Positions 28,348-37,029 of a DNA stretch of 64,000 bases are shown here, piece after piece. A program made the position numbers and the translations under genes. The DNA is from an uncultured Acetobacterium sp. (lineage in GTDB: Bacteria; Bacillota; Clostridia; Eubacteriales; Eubacteriaceae), in the NCBI RefSeq assembly GCF_963664135.1, contig NZ_OY760905.1, positions 620,001 to 684,000 of the forward strand, given 5' to 3'. The notes beneath the pieces were generated by a model. That model saw only the letters and a program-made list of their open reading frames with translations, was not told where the DNA came from and did no database searches. Each line of letters starts with the position of its first letter. Within the stretch, counting starts at the first letter, position 1.

Positions 28348-31300
28348 TTATTTAAAATAATTGACGCCAGCTTTGAAGATCTGCTGATCCATATTTCCGG
28401 GAATATTTTTATAAAGATTCTTACCAATCCGTTCGGAGTGACCCATTTTTCCGAGCACCCGGCCGTCCACACTGGTAATACCTTCCACTGCAAACACCGA
28501 TCCATTTGGGTTGAAGCGGCCATCAAGGGTGGCTTCGCCGTCAAAATCCACATATTGGGTAGCAATCTGACCGTTTTCGATAAGGTTTTTCAGTACCGCA
28601 TCGCTGGCTACGAAGCGACCTTCCCCATGAGACATGGGCATGCGATGGATGTCTCCCACTTTGGTATTGGCTAACCATGGCGACAGATTGGAGCTGATCC
28701 GGGTCATCGGGATGGTGGACACATGTCGGCCAATGGTGTTAAAGGTCAAGGTTGGCATTGCTTCGGTAATCTCGCAGATTTCGCCGTTGGGCACCAGTCC
28801 CAGCTTGATCAAAGCCTGGAAGCCGTTACAGATTCCCAGCACCAGACCGTCCCGATTATTGAGTAAATCCATCACCGCATCCATCATCTTGGGATTTCGG
28901 AAAACCGAGGCAATGAATTTACCGGAACCATTGGGCTGATCACCGGCGCTGAAGCCACCCGGAATCATAATCATCTGGGATGCTTTAATATTCGCAACCA
29001 TTTCATCAATGGATTGGCTAATATCCTGAGCCGACTGGTTTCTGAATATCGTGGTGACCGGTTTTGCCCCGGCGTTTTCAAAAGCTTTGGCCGAGTCGTA
29101 TTCGCAGTTGGTTCCCGGGAATACCGGAATAAATACTTGAGGTCTGGCCTGCTTTTCTTTACTGTAAACAATCGGTGTTGCCTTAAAGCTTAAGGTTTTT
29201 ACGTCACCAGTGGCTTCCACTTTTTCCGGATATACCGAACGCAGCGGCGCTTCCCAGGCTTCAGCAAGTTCATTGATATCAATAGCATCACTGCCATAAA
29301 TAATTTTATTGGAATCATTTGTTTTTCCGATAGGAATTGATCCCTCCAAAATTTCAAAACTTTCAACTAAAATACTGCCATACAGCGGTTCAAACAAAAA
29401 GGCTGGCTCGATCCGGTCATTGATGGTAACCCCGATGCTGTTTCCAAAGGCCATTTTCGCTACAGCTTCGGCCAGACCGCCAAAGCCAGTGGTTTTTGCG
29501 CTTAGGATCTTGCCTTCCTGATTGGCTTTGATGATGATATCATAAACAGCTTTAACTGCTGTTAATTTCGGTACTCCATTTTCATCCAAAGGTAGGGTGA
29601 ATAATTGTACCAACGACTCAGTAGACTTCAGTTCGCTGGTAATCACTGCATCTACGTGGGATGTCGCTACCGCGAAGGAAATCAGAGTTGGCGGAACAGT
29701 CAGTTCACCAAAGGTGCCGGACATGCTGTCCTTGCCGCCGATGGCCGGTGTTCCCATGGCTGTCTGTACCTGATGGGCACCTAAGAGCGCCGCAAAAGGT
29801 CGACCCCATTTAACCGGTTCTTTGCCTAACCGTTCAAAGTATTCCTGGAAACTGAGTCGGGCTTTTTTATAATCGCCACCGATGGTCACGAGTTTTGACA
29901 GGGATTCAAGAACCCCCATCATTCCCCCTAAGAACGGACTGTTTTTGGCAACGGTCGGATTGTACCCAAAAGTCATCATGCTGCAGGTAGTGGTGTCCCC
30001 ATGAGTCATTGGGATCTTGGCTACCATACCATCCATTGGTGACAGAGCATTTTTACCGCCATAGGGCATAGCCACGGTGCCGGCACCAATAGTGGAGTCA
30101 AACATTTCCACCATGCCCCGCTGGCTGGCCACATTCAGATCTTTAAGGGTTTCGGTGATCTGATTGGTAAAATCGAATGGTTCATCTTTTTTCGGGTCTT
30201 GATCCGCGGTTTTTATTGCACTCTTTATTTCAATTGGCGATTCAACCGCCACATCAATAAATTGCGGTGCGCCGTTGGTTTCCAGAAATGCTCGGGAGAT
30301 ATTCAAAACTTCTGCGCCCCGCCATTTCATGATCAGACGACCAGAATCAGTGACGATGGCCACCGGAGTAATCTCAAGATTTTCAGCGTTGCCCATGGCA
30401 ATAAAAGTATCCACATCTTTGGGATCGACCACCACCGCCATTCGTTCCTGGGATTCAGAAATGGCCAGTTCAGTGCCATCCAGACCTTCGTATTTCTTTG
30501 GCACCTTATCCAAGTCTATTTCCAGACTGTCAGCCAGTTCGCCAATGGCCACTGATACGCCACCAGCTCCAAAATCATTACAGCGCTTGATTAAATTGGC
30601 CAGCTCTTTACTTCTGAAAAGTCGTTGGATTTTTCGTTCTTCCACCGGATTCCCTTTTTGAACCTCGGCACCGCTTTCCAGAATTGATTCTTCGGTGTGG
30701 GCCTTGGATGAGCCGGTAGCGCCGCCACAACCGTCCCGTCCGGTTCGTCCGCCAACCAACAGCACCACATCGCCAGGAGTGGGGCGTTCACGGATAACAT
30801 TTTCTTTGGGTGCCGCCGCAATCACCGCCCCGACTTCCATCCGTTTGGCCAGAAACCCCGGGTCGTAAACTTCGGTTACCTGACCAGTTGCCAAACCGAT
30901 CTGATTTCCATAAGAGCTGTAGCCATGAGCAGCTTCAGTAGAAATTTTACGCTGGGGCAATTTACCCGGCAACGTGTCTTCAATGGCCGCCCGGGGATCC
31001 CAGGCTCCGGTAACCCGCATGGCCTGATAAACATAGCTGCGTCCCGAAAGCGGATCCCGGATAGCACCGCCCAAACAGGTAGCGGCGCCCCCAAAGGGTT
31101 CGATTTCGGTGGGATGATTATGGGTTTCATTTTTAAACATCAGCAGCCATTCTTCATCAACACCGTCGTGATCGACGATCATGTTGATACTACAGGCGTT
31201 GATTTCCTCCGATTCATCCAGATCGGGAATCCGTCCCTGTTTCTTAAGGGCTTTAGTACCAATCACGGCCAGATCCATCAGGCTCATCGGTCGTTCAGTA

Positions 31301-32097
31301 TTTTCGCCATACAATTCGGTTCTGGCCTGACAATAATCGTCGTAAGCGTGTTTCATGGCCTGAGAAATAGGATCATCTCCCAGGAAACGGACCTGTTGGA
31401 TCTGGGTTAAAAAAGTCGTATGACGACAATGATCCGACCAATAGGTATCAATCACCTTTAATTCCGTAATGGTCGGATTTCGTTTTTCATCTTTATTAAA
31501 ATAATTTTGGACAAACTGAATGTCCTCGGTGGTCATGGCGAATCCATTGTCCATTCGAAAAGTTTCCAATTGGTCTTTACCAAGACTAATAAAACCATCC
31601 AGTGGCTTGATATCTTTTGGCTCCCGAATTTCATCAACCAAGGTGTCAAATGACTCCAATCTAGCTTCCTGAGAATCTACCGGATTGATCATATAGTGTT
31701 TAATGCTGTCAAATTCTTTTTGTGTCAATGCTCCTGTGAGTACAACAATTTTTGCTACTTTAACCAGCGCACGTTCACCGGACACGATCTGAATACACTG
31801 AACTGCCGAATCTCCATGCTGGTCATATTGGCCAGGCAAATAGGAAATCCCGAAAATTTTCTCGTCATCATTGATCTGAAGATATCCTTCAAATACCTGG
31901 TCGACATTGGGTTCGGATAAAATGGTGCCGATAATCTGTTTGAATAGATTATCTTCCACACCTTCTACATCGTAACGGTATAGAATACGCAAGGATTCAA
32001 GTTTCTGAATCTTTAAAATACGTTGAAAGGTCTGTGTCAGCGATTTAGCTTCTACTTCAAACTTGTCTTTTTTTTCTACAAAAATTCGTTTTATCAC
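28348..32097 (-). CDS. purL: FGAM synthase, single-chain large type
   Basis: This 1249-residue enzyme converts FGAR to FGAM using glutamine and ATP. It is the fused large PurL: an N-terminal PurS-like region, two AIRS-type synthase halves (FKNETHNHPTEIEPFGGAATCLGG and MPYGGKNALSPMDGM regions) and a C-terminal glutaminase (FIPVFPGTNCEYDSA, catalytic Cys in LGICNGFQAL). Many Firmicutes instead have separate PurS, PurQ and small PurL; those genes are absent here as expected. Translation starts at GTG 32097, preceded by GGTGG. It is the first gene of the pur operon, under a promoter containing a PurBox. Confidence 0.97.
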   Translation of the reverse strand: MIKRIFVEKKDKFEVEAKSLTQTFQRILKIQKLESLRILYRYDVEGVEDNLFKQIIGTILSEPNVDQVFEGYLQINDDEKIFGISYLPGQYDQHGDSAVQCIQIVSGERALVKVAKIVVLTGALTQKEFDSIKHYMINPVDSQEARLESFDTLVDEIREPKDIKPLDGFISLGKDQLETFRMDNGFAMTTEDIQFVQNYFNKDEKRNPTITELKVIDTYWSDHCRHTTFLTQIQQVRFLGDDPISQAMKHAYDDYCQARTELYGENTERPMSLMDLAVIGTKALKKQGRIPDLDESEEINACSINMIVDHDGVDEEWLLMFKNETHNHPTEIEPFGGAATCLGGAIRDPLSGRSYVYQAMRVTGAWDPRAAIEDTLPGKLPQRKISTEAAHGYSSYGNQIGLATGQVTEVYDPGFLAKRMEVGAVIAAAPKENVIRERPTPGDVVLLVGGRTGRDGCGGATGSSKAHTEESILESGAEVQKGNPVEERKIQRLFRSKELANLIKRCNDFGAGGVSVAIGELADSLEIDLDKVPKKYEGLDGTELAISESQERMAVVVDPKDVDTFIAMGNAENLEITPVAIVTDSGRLIMKWRGAEVLNISRAFLETNGAPQFIDVAVESPIEIKSAIKTADQDPKKDEPFDFTNQITETLKDLNVASQRGMVEMFDSTIGAGTVAMPYGGKNALSPMDGMVAKIPMTHGDTTTCSMMTFGYNPTVAKNSPFLGGMMGVLESLSKLVTIGGDYKKARLSFQEYFERLGKEPVKWGRPFAALLGAHQVQTAMGTPAIGGKDSMSGTFGELTVPPTLISFAVATSHVDAVITSELKSTESLVQLFTLPLDENGVPKLTAVKAVYDIIIKANQEGKILSAKTTGFGGLAEAVAKMAFGNSIGVTINDRIEPAFLFEPLYGSILVESFEILEGSIPIGKTNDSNKIIYGSDAIDINELAEAWEAPLRSVYPEKVEATGDVKTLSFKATPIVYSKEKQARPQVFIPVFPGTNCEYDSAKAFENAGAKPVTTIFRNQSAQDISQSIDEMVANIKASQMIMIPGGFSAGDQPNGSGKFIASVFRNPKMMDAVMDLLNNRDGLVLGICNGFQALIKLGLVPNGEICEITEAMPTLTFNTIGRHVSTIPMTRISSNLSPWLANTKVGDIHRMPMSHGEGRFVASDAVLKNLIENGQIATQYVDFDGEATLDGRFNPNGSVFAVEGITSVDGRVLGKMGHSERIGKNLYKNIPGNMDQQIFKAGVNYFK

Positions 32098-32127
32098 AAT
32101 TTTTCCACCTTTTTTAATGATACACTT

Positions 32128-32156
32128 ATTTTACTATTTCCGAACAATAATTTCAA
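32128..32156 (-). promoter_or_regulatory. pur operon promoter
   Basis: On the minus strand TTGAAA (complement of 32151-32156) and TAAAAT (complement of 32128-32133) have a 17-bp spacer. The spacer contains a PurBox, so bound repressor would block RNA polymerase directly. Confidence 0.8.
32136..32148 (+). promoter_or_regulatory. PurBox 1 (PurR operator, perfect match)
   Basis: ATTTCCGAACAAT matches the Firmicute PurBox pattern A-WWW-CCGAAC-WWT at every position and lies inside the purL promoter spacer. The regulator gene purR is not in the window. Confidence 0.8.
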
Positions 32157-32166
32157 TAGAATTTAA

Positions 32167-32179
32167 AACGTTCGGATTA
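32167..32179 (-). promoter_or_regulatory. PurBox 2 (PurR operator)
   Basis: Read on the minus strand this is TAATCCGAACGTT, 11 of 13 positions of the pattern with the CCGAAC core intact. It is inverted relative to PurBox 1 with an 18-bp gap. In B. subtilis paired inverted boxes are similarly spaced. Confidence 0.7.
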
Positions 32180-32386
32180 TTTTTTTATTTTCTGTAATTT
32201 TTCTTAGGTTTGCGTATTTATTTTTAAGCTTTGGACCTTCAATTCAACAAATCGCTCCGTTTCACTCTCCTGCTATATTTAAGTATTCATTAATGTGATA
32301 TAATTAAAGTTATAATTTGATGTGATATGGGTATTATAATTTCAATCATTGATTCATCGAAAATAAACATCCACGAGAGGTATAAA

Positions 32387-33085
32387 ATGAAAATTTTCCA
32401 TTTACACCATAGCGGCTTTTTAATTCAGCTGGAAGATAAAACTCTGATTTTTGACTGCTTTACACATATACCAACAAGTCTGCTGCGAAAAGGACTGCCC
32501 CATTATTTTTTTGTATCTCATGGTCATGGCGATCATTACACGGCAGATATTTTCTCAACCGAACGGATTTACCAGCCCACTTATATCTTAAGCAGCGACA
32601 TTCCCAAAACTTCCACCCACAAAACACATACCATGGGACCCTATCAGCACATGTCTCTGGGCGGCATGGACATTAAAACCTTTGGATCCACCGATCAAGG
32701 TGTTTCCTTTTACATTGCCACCAACTCACACCGAATTTTCCATGCCGGTGATTTGAATTGGTGGGATTGGGACACCAAGGAAAAACCGAATATCGATCCG
32801 GCACAGGAAGAAAAAAACTATAAGGGTGAACTGGCGAAAATGCATGATCTTCCGATGGAGTTCGCCTTTATTCCGGTAGATCCCCGTCTGGGTGACTCTT
32901 TCTACAAAGCCGGTGAGTATTTTATTGAGACCTTTCATCCCAAAGTATTGATTCCGATGCATTTTCGAGATGATTTCAGCATCATTAGAAAATTCAAGGA
33001 CAAAATCGGAATTACTGATACTGTTATCCCGATATTTAAAGAACGAAATGTGAAGATCAAAAATACCTGGTCAAATGGATCCTGA
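32387..33085 (+). CDS. MBL-fold metallo-hydrolase (UlaG-like)
   Basis: A 232-residue metallo-beta-lactamase fold protein. The metal motif is SHGHGDHYTADIF, with HAGDLNWWDW in the middle and PMHFRDD near the end as later ligands. It resembles the UlaG/L-ascorbate-lactonase-like group, but the substrate is not determined. The start at 32387 follows GAGAGGT; an in-frame ATG 60 bp upstream lacks a ribosome site and overlaps promoter-like TATAAT sequence. It diverges from purL and is followed after about 100 bp by the large signalling gene. Confidence 0.82.
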   Translation: MKIFHLHHSGFLIQLEDKTLIFDCFTHIPTSLLRKGLPHYFFVSHGHGDHYTADIFSTERIYQPTYILSSDIPKTSTHKTHTMGPYQHMSLGGMDIKTFGSTDQGVSFYIATNSHRIFHAGDLNWWDWDTKEKPNIDPAQEEKNYKGELAKMHDLPMEFAFIPVDPRLGDSFYKAGEYFIETFHPKVLIPMHFRDDFSIIRKFKDKIGITDTVIPIFKERNVKIKNTWSNGS

Positions 33086-33110
33086 TATTTTCCATCTTTC
33101 AGGCTATAAT
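33082..33110 (+). promoter_or_regulatory. Possible promoter of the 711-residue signalling gene
   Basis: CTGATA (33082-33087) and TATAAT (33105-33110) are 17 bp apart; the -35 matches 4 of 6. The dispersed repeat copy C would then lie in the 5' leader. Confidence 0.45.
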
Positions 33111-33117
33111 ATTAGAT

Positions 33118-33162
33118 AATTGCGAAAGTACCGTGAGCTTTGTGTTCAATTTCGTAATTGCC
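33118..33162 (+). repeat. Dispersed palindromic repeat, copy C
   Basis: AATTGCGAAA and TTTCGTAATT form a 10-bp stem with one G-T pair around a 22-nt loop containing CCGTGAGCTTTGTG. The loop and arms align with copies at 15760 and 25465. It lies between the MBL gene and the start of the signalling gene. Confidence 0.65.
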
Positions 33163-33191
33163 TAGCCATAATATAGGAAGGGGTATTACCC

Positions 33192-35327
33192 ATGAACGAC
33201 TTCTTTTTCCTCAATGAAGATAGTGAGCAGCATTTCAACGGTATTTTTTCTGTGAGCACAGAATTTCTTTGTATCACTGATGAGCGGGGAAAAATTATGA
33301 AATCAAATCAGGTTTGGGAAACCAAACTGGGCTATCTGACGCCCGAACTTATTGATAAAAATCTCATTGACCTCGTCCACCCCAACGATGTGGCAAACCT
33401 GATTCTGGCCTTTAAAAAACTCTCTGCGGAAAACGAAAATCTGTCACTGACCAGCCGGTTGCGTTCAAATGACGGTTCCTATCGATTTGTAACCTGGCAG
33501 TTTCAATGGGTGGATGGGCTAATTTACAGTTGTGCCAAAGATCTAACCGAACTCTATTATGCAAAAAAAGATGCCGAATCCGCCGAATTTTTAAAAAATC
33601 AACTACTTTCCATTTTAACCGCCGAAATTCATGAACCCCTGGAAAATTTGTCATTGTTTTTGCAGTTAATTAGTAAAACCCGGTCCATCTCGGATCAGAC
33701 TATCTGTCTGGAAAATATCCGGCTTTCCTCAGAATTTCTGGAAAATCTGATTAATGGCATTCTGGTGATCGACAAAAGAAATCAAACCAGCCATGATGTG
33801 AGCACTTTTAATTTTCACAACACCGTTGAAGATGCGATTATCCCCCTTATCGCCAGCGCCAAACGGCATAACATCACCATCGATTTGGCGATTGATCCAA
33901 AAATTCCACCCAATGTCCTGGGGGATGCGCAGCGACTCAAACAGATTATTTCCTATTTAATTCTTAATGCCATTAAATGTCTGGAGCAGGGCAAAATCAG
34001 TATTGAAGTTACTCCTGAAAATACCAGCAAAGCCGTTTTTAAGATTTATTTTAATGTGAAAACTACTGGAATTCCATCCTTAAAAAGTATCACCGATCCT
34101 TTTTTCCGCAACGATCCCAATGGCATAACTACTGAAAATAACCTGAATTTTGTTTTGGAGTTGGTCAAAACACTGGTTGAAACCATGAACGGCAAGCTAT
34201 CTGCCACCCGAGACAGCGAGGATGGTTATGAATTTTCGTTTCATATTCTATTGCTCCGAGATGATATTCACAATACCAAAAACGACAGCAATCCATCCGG
34301 GCGGGTATTGCCGATGTATAATAAAAACATTCGGCTTAAAGAAGAAGAACTGCTGGCAATTGAGCAAATCGGGAATGATCAGGCTAAATCGCATGACAAG
34401 ATTAGTCCTGAAAAAAGACAGCGGATCTTAGTGGTTGACGATTCCCTTGCTAACACCCAATTACTCACCCAAACTTTGATCGAAAATTATGAAATTCTTG
34501 TTGCTAACAGCGGAAAAGACGCCTTAGCCATTGTTCAACAGGTTCCAGCTCCAGATCTGATTCTGCTGGACCTGAGTATGCCGGATATGAGCGGCTATGA
34601 GGTCTGTAAACAAATTCAATTGGAAGAAAGCACCATGGCCATTCCGATTATTTTTCTGACCACTCTGAGTGACACGGAAAATGAAGTTTATGGTTTACCA
34701 TCCGGTGCCATGGATTTTATTTCCAAGCCCTTTGATCTTCCCAGCGTAGCGGAAAAAATTAAAAATCAGCTGGCTCTTAAATACTATCGGGAAATCCTCA
34801 GCATGACTGCCGATACCGACGCATTAACTCAAATCGCCAACCGTCGCCGATTCGAAGAAATATTGGCCATCGAAATTCGCAAAGCCAGGCGCAATAACAC
34901 CCCCTTGTCGGTGATCCGAATTGATATCGACTATTTCAAGTCTTATAATAATACCTATGGACATTTGGAAGGAGACGATTGTCTTCGGGAAGTTGCCAAT
35001 GCCTTTAAAAAAACATTAAAACGGGCCGGTGATCTGGTTGCCCGTTGGGAAGGTGAGGCGTTCGCCTGTCTGCTCCCGGACACTAACTTAAAGGGAGCCA
35101 GTCATGTCGCCGAGAAGATTAGAAAAGCGATACTAAATCTGAGGATTCCCCACCAGTCATCTCCTGGAGAAAAAGTTATCACCATATCACTGGGCGTCGC
35201 CACCGGAGCTAAATCTCATGAAAATTCAGGCGAAGATTCTTTTGAAACCCTTCTCGATCACGCTCAGTCCGCCTTGGCAAAATCAAAACAATCTGGACGA
35301 AATCAGGTTAGTGTTTACAAAAAATAA
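33192..35327 (+). CDS. PAS - pseudo histidine kinase - receiver - degenerate GGDEF protein
   Basis: A 711-residue soluble signalling protein. An N-terminal PAS domain (about 10-120) is followed by a HisKA/HATPase-like module (about 130-365), a receiver (about 412-530) and a C-terminal GGDEF fold (about 545-708). The kinase looks dead. The H-box reads TAEIHEPL, with Ala144 where the phospho-accepting His should be, the DxGxG box is lost (KTTGIPS) and the GxGLGL box is not recognisable (ENNLNF). The receiver keeps its acidic pair D416-D417 and phospho-acceptor D460. The GGDEF signature is EGEAF (620-624) instead of GGEEF, while the I-site R611-AG-D614 is intact with normal spacing. The likely role is a phosphorylation-responsive c-di-GMP sensor rather than a cyclase; this is inference. 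The 457-residue protein at 53.2 kb is a shorter paralogue with an intact GGEEF. GGAAGGGG precedes the ATG. Confidence 0.88.
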   Translation: MNDFFFLNEDSEQHFNGIFSVSTEFLCITDERGKIMKSNQVWETKLGYLTPELIDKNLIDLVHPNDVANLILAFKKLSAENENLSLTSRLRSNDGSYRFVTWQFQWVDGLIYSCAKDLTELYYAKKDAESAEFLKNQLLSILTAEIHEPLENLSLFLQLISKTRSISDQTICLENIRLSSEFLENLINGILVIDKRNQTSHDVSTFNFHNTVEDAIIPLIASAKRHNITIDLAIDPKIPPNVLGDAQRLKQIISYLILNAIKCLEQGKISIEVTPENTSKAVFKIYFNVKTTGIPSLKSITDPFFRNDPNGITTENNLNFVLELVKTLVETMNGKLSATRDSEDGYEFSFHILLLRDDIHNTKNDSNPSGRVLPMYNKNIRLKEEELLAIEQIGNDQAKSHDKISPEKRQRILVVDDSLANTQLLTQTLIENYEILVANSGKDALAIVQQVPAPDLILLDLSMPDMSGYEVCKQIQLEESTMAIPIIFLTTLSDTENEVYGLPSGAMDFISKPFDLPSVAEKIKNQLALKYYREILSMTADTDALTQIANRRRFEEILAIEIRKARRNNTPLSVIRIDIDYFKSYNNTYGHLEGDDCLREVANAFKKTLKRAGDLVARWEGEAFACLLPDTNLKGASHVAEKIRKAILNLRIPHQSSPGEKVITISLGVATGAKSHENSGEDSFETLLDHAQSALAKSKQSGRNQVSVYKK

Positions 35328-35337
35328 ACGGCCAATA

Positions 35338-35371
35338 ATAAACCCATATTCCAGTCCGAATATGGGTTTAT
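35338..35371. terminator. Bidirectional terminator
   Basis: A perfect 14-bp stem (ATAAACCCATATTC and its complement) with a 6-nt loop separates the plus-strand signalling gene from the minus-strand pcm remnant. T-rich sequence follows on the plus side. Confidence 0.85.
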
Positions 35372-35399
35372 CTTAGTTTTATATTCATTTTCTGCCTTT

Positions 35400-35801
35400 C
35401 TATTCTGGCCAGCCATATTTCCCTTTCATTTCCACAAAACGGACCAACTCAATAGTTTGTTCATGAATCATCCCTTTTTCATCCTTAAAAACCAGTTTTA
35501 ATTCCTGTAATTCTGGCAGTCCTATGGGAATAGTCATCCGTCCCCCCATAGCCAGTTGTTCCATCAGTTCATCGGGGATTCTACCAGCAGCGGCAGTTAC
35601 CATTATCCGGTCGTATGGAGCGTGTTCAGCCCAGCCATCGCTGCGATCACCGATTTTATAAAAAATGTTAGTATAGCCCACATCATTCAGTCTTTTTTGA
35701 GCAGTTTCAGAAAGCGCGCTGATCCGCTCAACAGTATAAACAGATTTAGAAAATCTAGCCAGCAAAGCAGTCCGATAACCTGAACCAGTGCCAACTGCTA
35801 A
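35400..35801 (-). pseudogene. pcm: Remnant of protein-L-isoaspartate O-methyltransferase
   Basis: The frame encodes LAVGTGSGYRTALLARFSK then VYTVERISALSETAQKRL and ends with PYDRIMVTAAAGRIPDELMEQLAMGGRMTIPIG and a FVEMKGKYGWPE tail. These are motif I, the middle and the C-terminal motifs of Pcm, the SAM-dependent enzyme that repairs isoaspartyl residues. The N-terminal third before motif I (about 75 residues in a normal protein of about 210) is missing, and there is no ATG or ribosome site. The remnant begins directly after, and in the same frame as, the TAG stop of the EFR1 gene. A TTG within it could start a 121-residue product lacking the SAM-binding glycine loop, so an active methyltransferase is unlikely. 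Confidence 0.75.
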
Positions 35802-36686
35802 CTATAATTCAAAACAGCCACTTTCGATGAGGTATTCCCGAACCCCTCGCAGTGAGGGGTGATTGGTTGTCTGACTGATCCTGGGGTAAACGGTTAGATG
35901 ATCCATGCGATTTTCTATTTTTGTTAGATTGAAGCCATCGCGCAATACCATAAATTTCCCAAATCCCGGTTCAATAGCATTTTGAGGACAACCATAAACA
36001 CATCTCAGACAAATCACACAATCTTCGCCAAATGAATATTTACCATCGATTATTTTTATATTATCCCTGGGACAGAGTTTTGCGCACCAACCGCAATCCA
36101 CACAATCATCTGTAATTTTGAGATATCGTCCAAAATATTTTCCGCCAAATTTTTCAAAATAGCCCAGCTTTGAAGCGATCCGGTCAATACCATAGGGAGT
36201 TGTCCGGCGTCGTTCCCCTGCCATGATATTCAAAACCACTCGATCAACTACCGCTGGTGTTGCATGGAGAACCATCGCACTAAGACTCTCGTCAAAACCA
36301 ATCATAAAATTAGATGGCATCACCAACATTTTTTCATAGATTACATCATAACCCTTTTTTTCAAGACTGTGTATAGATGCCACCCGGCAAGCCGTATTTG
36401 GAGAAATATCGCCACCACCGGATACCGACACCACGATGGCTGGTCGCCCATCTGTCGGTTGGATTTTTTCCAACCACTCATCGATGGACTTGGGTGCATT
36501 AAATGCATAAACTGGAAAAAGCAAGACCAGTACGTCTCCCAAGACAACCGGTTCAACCAGATGCGTTAGCTCTGTTTTATAAACAGAGACTGATCTGTTG
36601 GAAAAAGAGCGTTCAAAGGCATCGGCAACCCGAGCAGTTCCACCGGTACCGGTAAAATAAACAAGATTCACACTCTTAAACTCCAT
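35802..36686 (-). CDS. EFR1-type flavodoxin-ferredoxin fusion
   Basis: A 294-residue electron-transfer protein. Residues 1-160 form a flavodoxin-like domain with the FMN phosphate loop FTGTGGTARVAD (11-22). Residues 190-240 carry two [4Fe-4S] ferredoxin motifs, C195-C198-C201-C205 and C223-C226-C229-C233. The architecture matches the EFR1 (flavodoxin plus 2[4Fe-4S]) family common in strict anaerobes; the electron donor and acceptor are unknown. The C-terminal tail (from about 265) runs to a TAG that is immediately followed, in frame, by the pcm remnant. So the last residues of this protein may differ from the family because of that junction. Confidence 0.87.
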   Translation of the reverse strand: MEFKSVNLVYFTGTGGTARVADAFERSFSNRSVSVYKTELTHLVEPVVLGDVLVLLFPVYAFNAPKSIDEWLEKIQPTDGRPAIVVSVSGGGDISPNTACRVASIHSLEKKGYDVIYEKMLVMPSNFMIGFDESLSAMVLHATPAVVDRVVLNIMAGERRRTTPYGIDRIASKLGYFEKFGGKYFGRYLKITDDCVDCGWCAKLCPRDNIKIIDGKYSFGEDCVICLRCVYGCPQNAIEPGFGKFMVLRDGFNLTKIENRMDHLTVYPRISQTTNHPSLRGVREYLIESGCFEL

Positions 36687-36952
36687 TTTTTTCCTCTCAA
36701 TCTCAAAAATTGCTAGATAATTGTGTAACTATCATAAATTACACTTCAAATTTTGATGATTCAATATCTGAGCAATTAATTTCAAATTCTATTTTCAGCT
36801 TCAGTTATAACCTAAAGCTGAATAAACACATCTCATTGCTAAATTCATCATTATCTTCACATTTTTTACCCAGTTTCATTCTTTTTAAACGTCATTTGAC
36901 TGAAAACGAATCGACTACCCTCCAATTCGGATTTTCTTTTAATTAAAAAAGC
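36687..36952. other. AT-rich divergent spacer without a recognised gene
   Basis: I see no convincing gene here. A 78-codon plus-strand frame has no ribosome site and low-complexity composition. The spacer separates EFR1 (minus) from the small GGDEF gene (plus). Confidence 0.6.
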
Positions 36953-36980
36953 TTTACAGACGCCCTCATAGAAGTATAAA
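36953..36980 (+). promoter_or_regulatory. Promoter of the stand-alone degenerate GGDEF gene
   Basis: TTTACA (36953-36958) and TATAAA (36975-36980) are 16 bp apart. The whole core lies inside an inverted repeat. Confidence 0.6.
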
Positions 36981-37003
36981 ATAATGGCAATAATGAGCGT
37001 CTG
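36957..37003. repeat. Inverted repeat bracketing the promoter -10 box
   Basis: CAGACGCCCTCAT (36957-36969) pairs with ATGAGCGTCTG (36993-37003) apart from two unpaired bases. The left arm overlaps the -35 and the right arm is just past the expected transcription start, so it could be an operator pair or a 5' hairpin. Confidence 0.65.
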
Positions 37004-37029
37004 CCCCAGAATTGGAAAGGAAAAAGTAT

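Noticed and set aside
35802-35804. TAG between EFR1 and pcm read as pyrrolysine
   Set aside because: No pyl genes are visible here, and the missing Pcm N-terminus is better explained by a deletion; a fused flavodoxin-methyltransferase is not known to me.
36710-36946. A 78-codon frame in the EFR1/GGDEF spacer
   Set aside because: It has no ribosome site, low-complexity Ser/Asn/Leu-rich content and no family resemblance.
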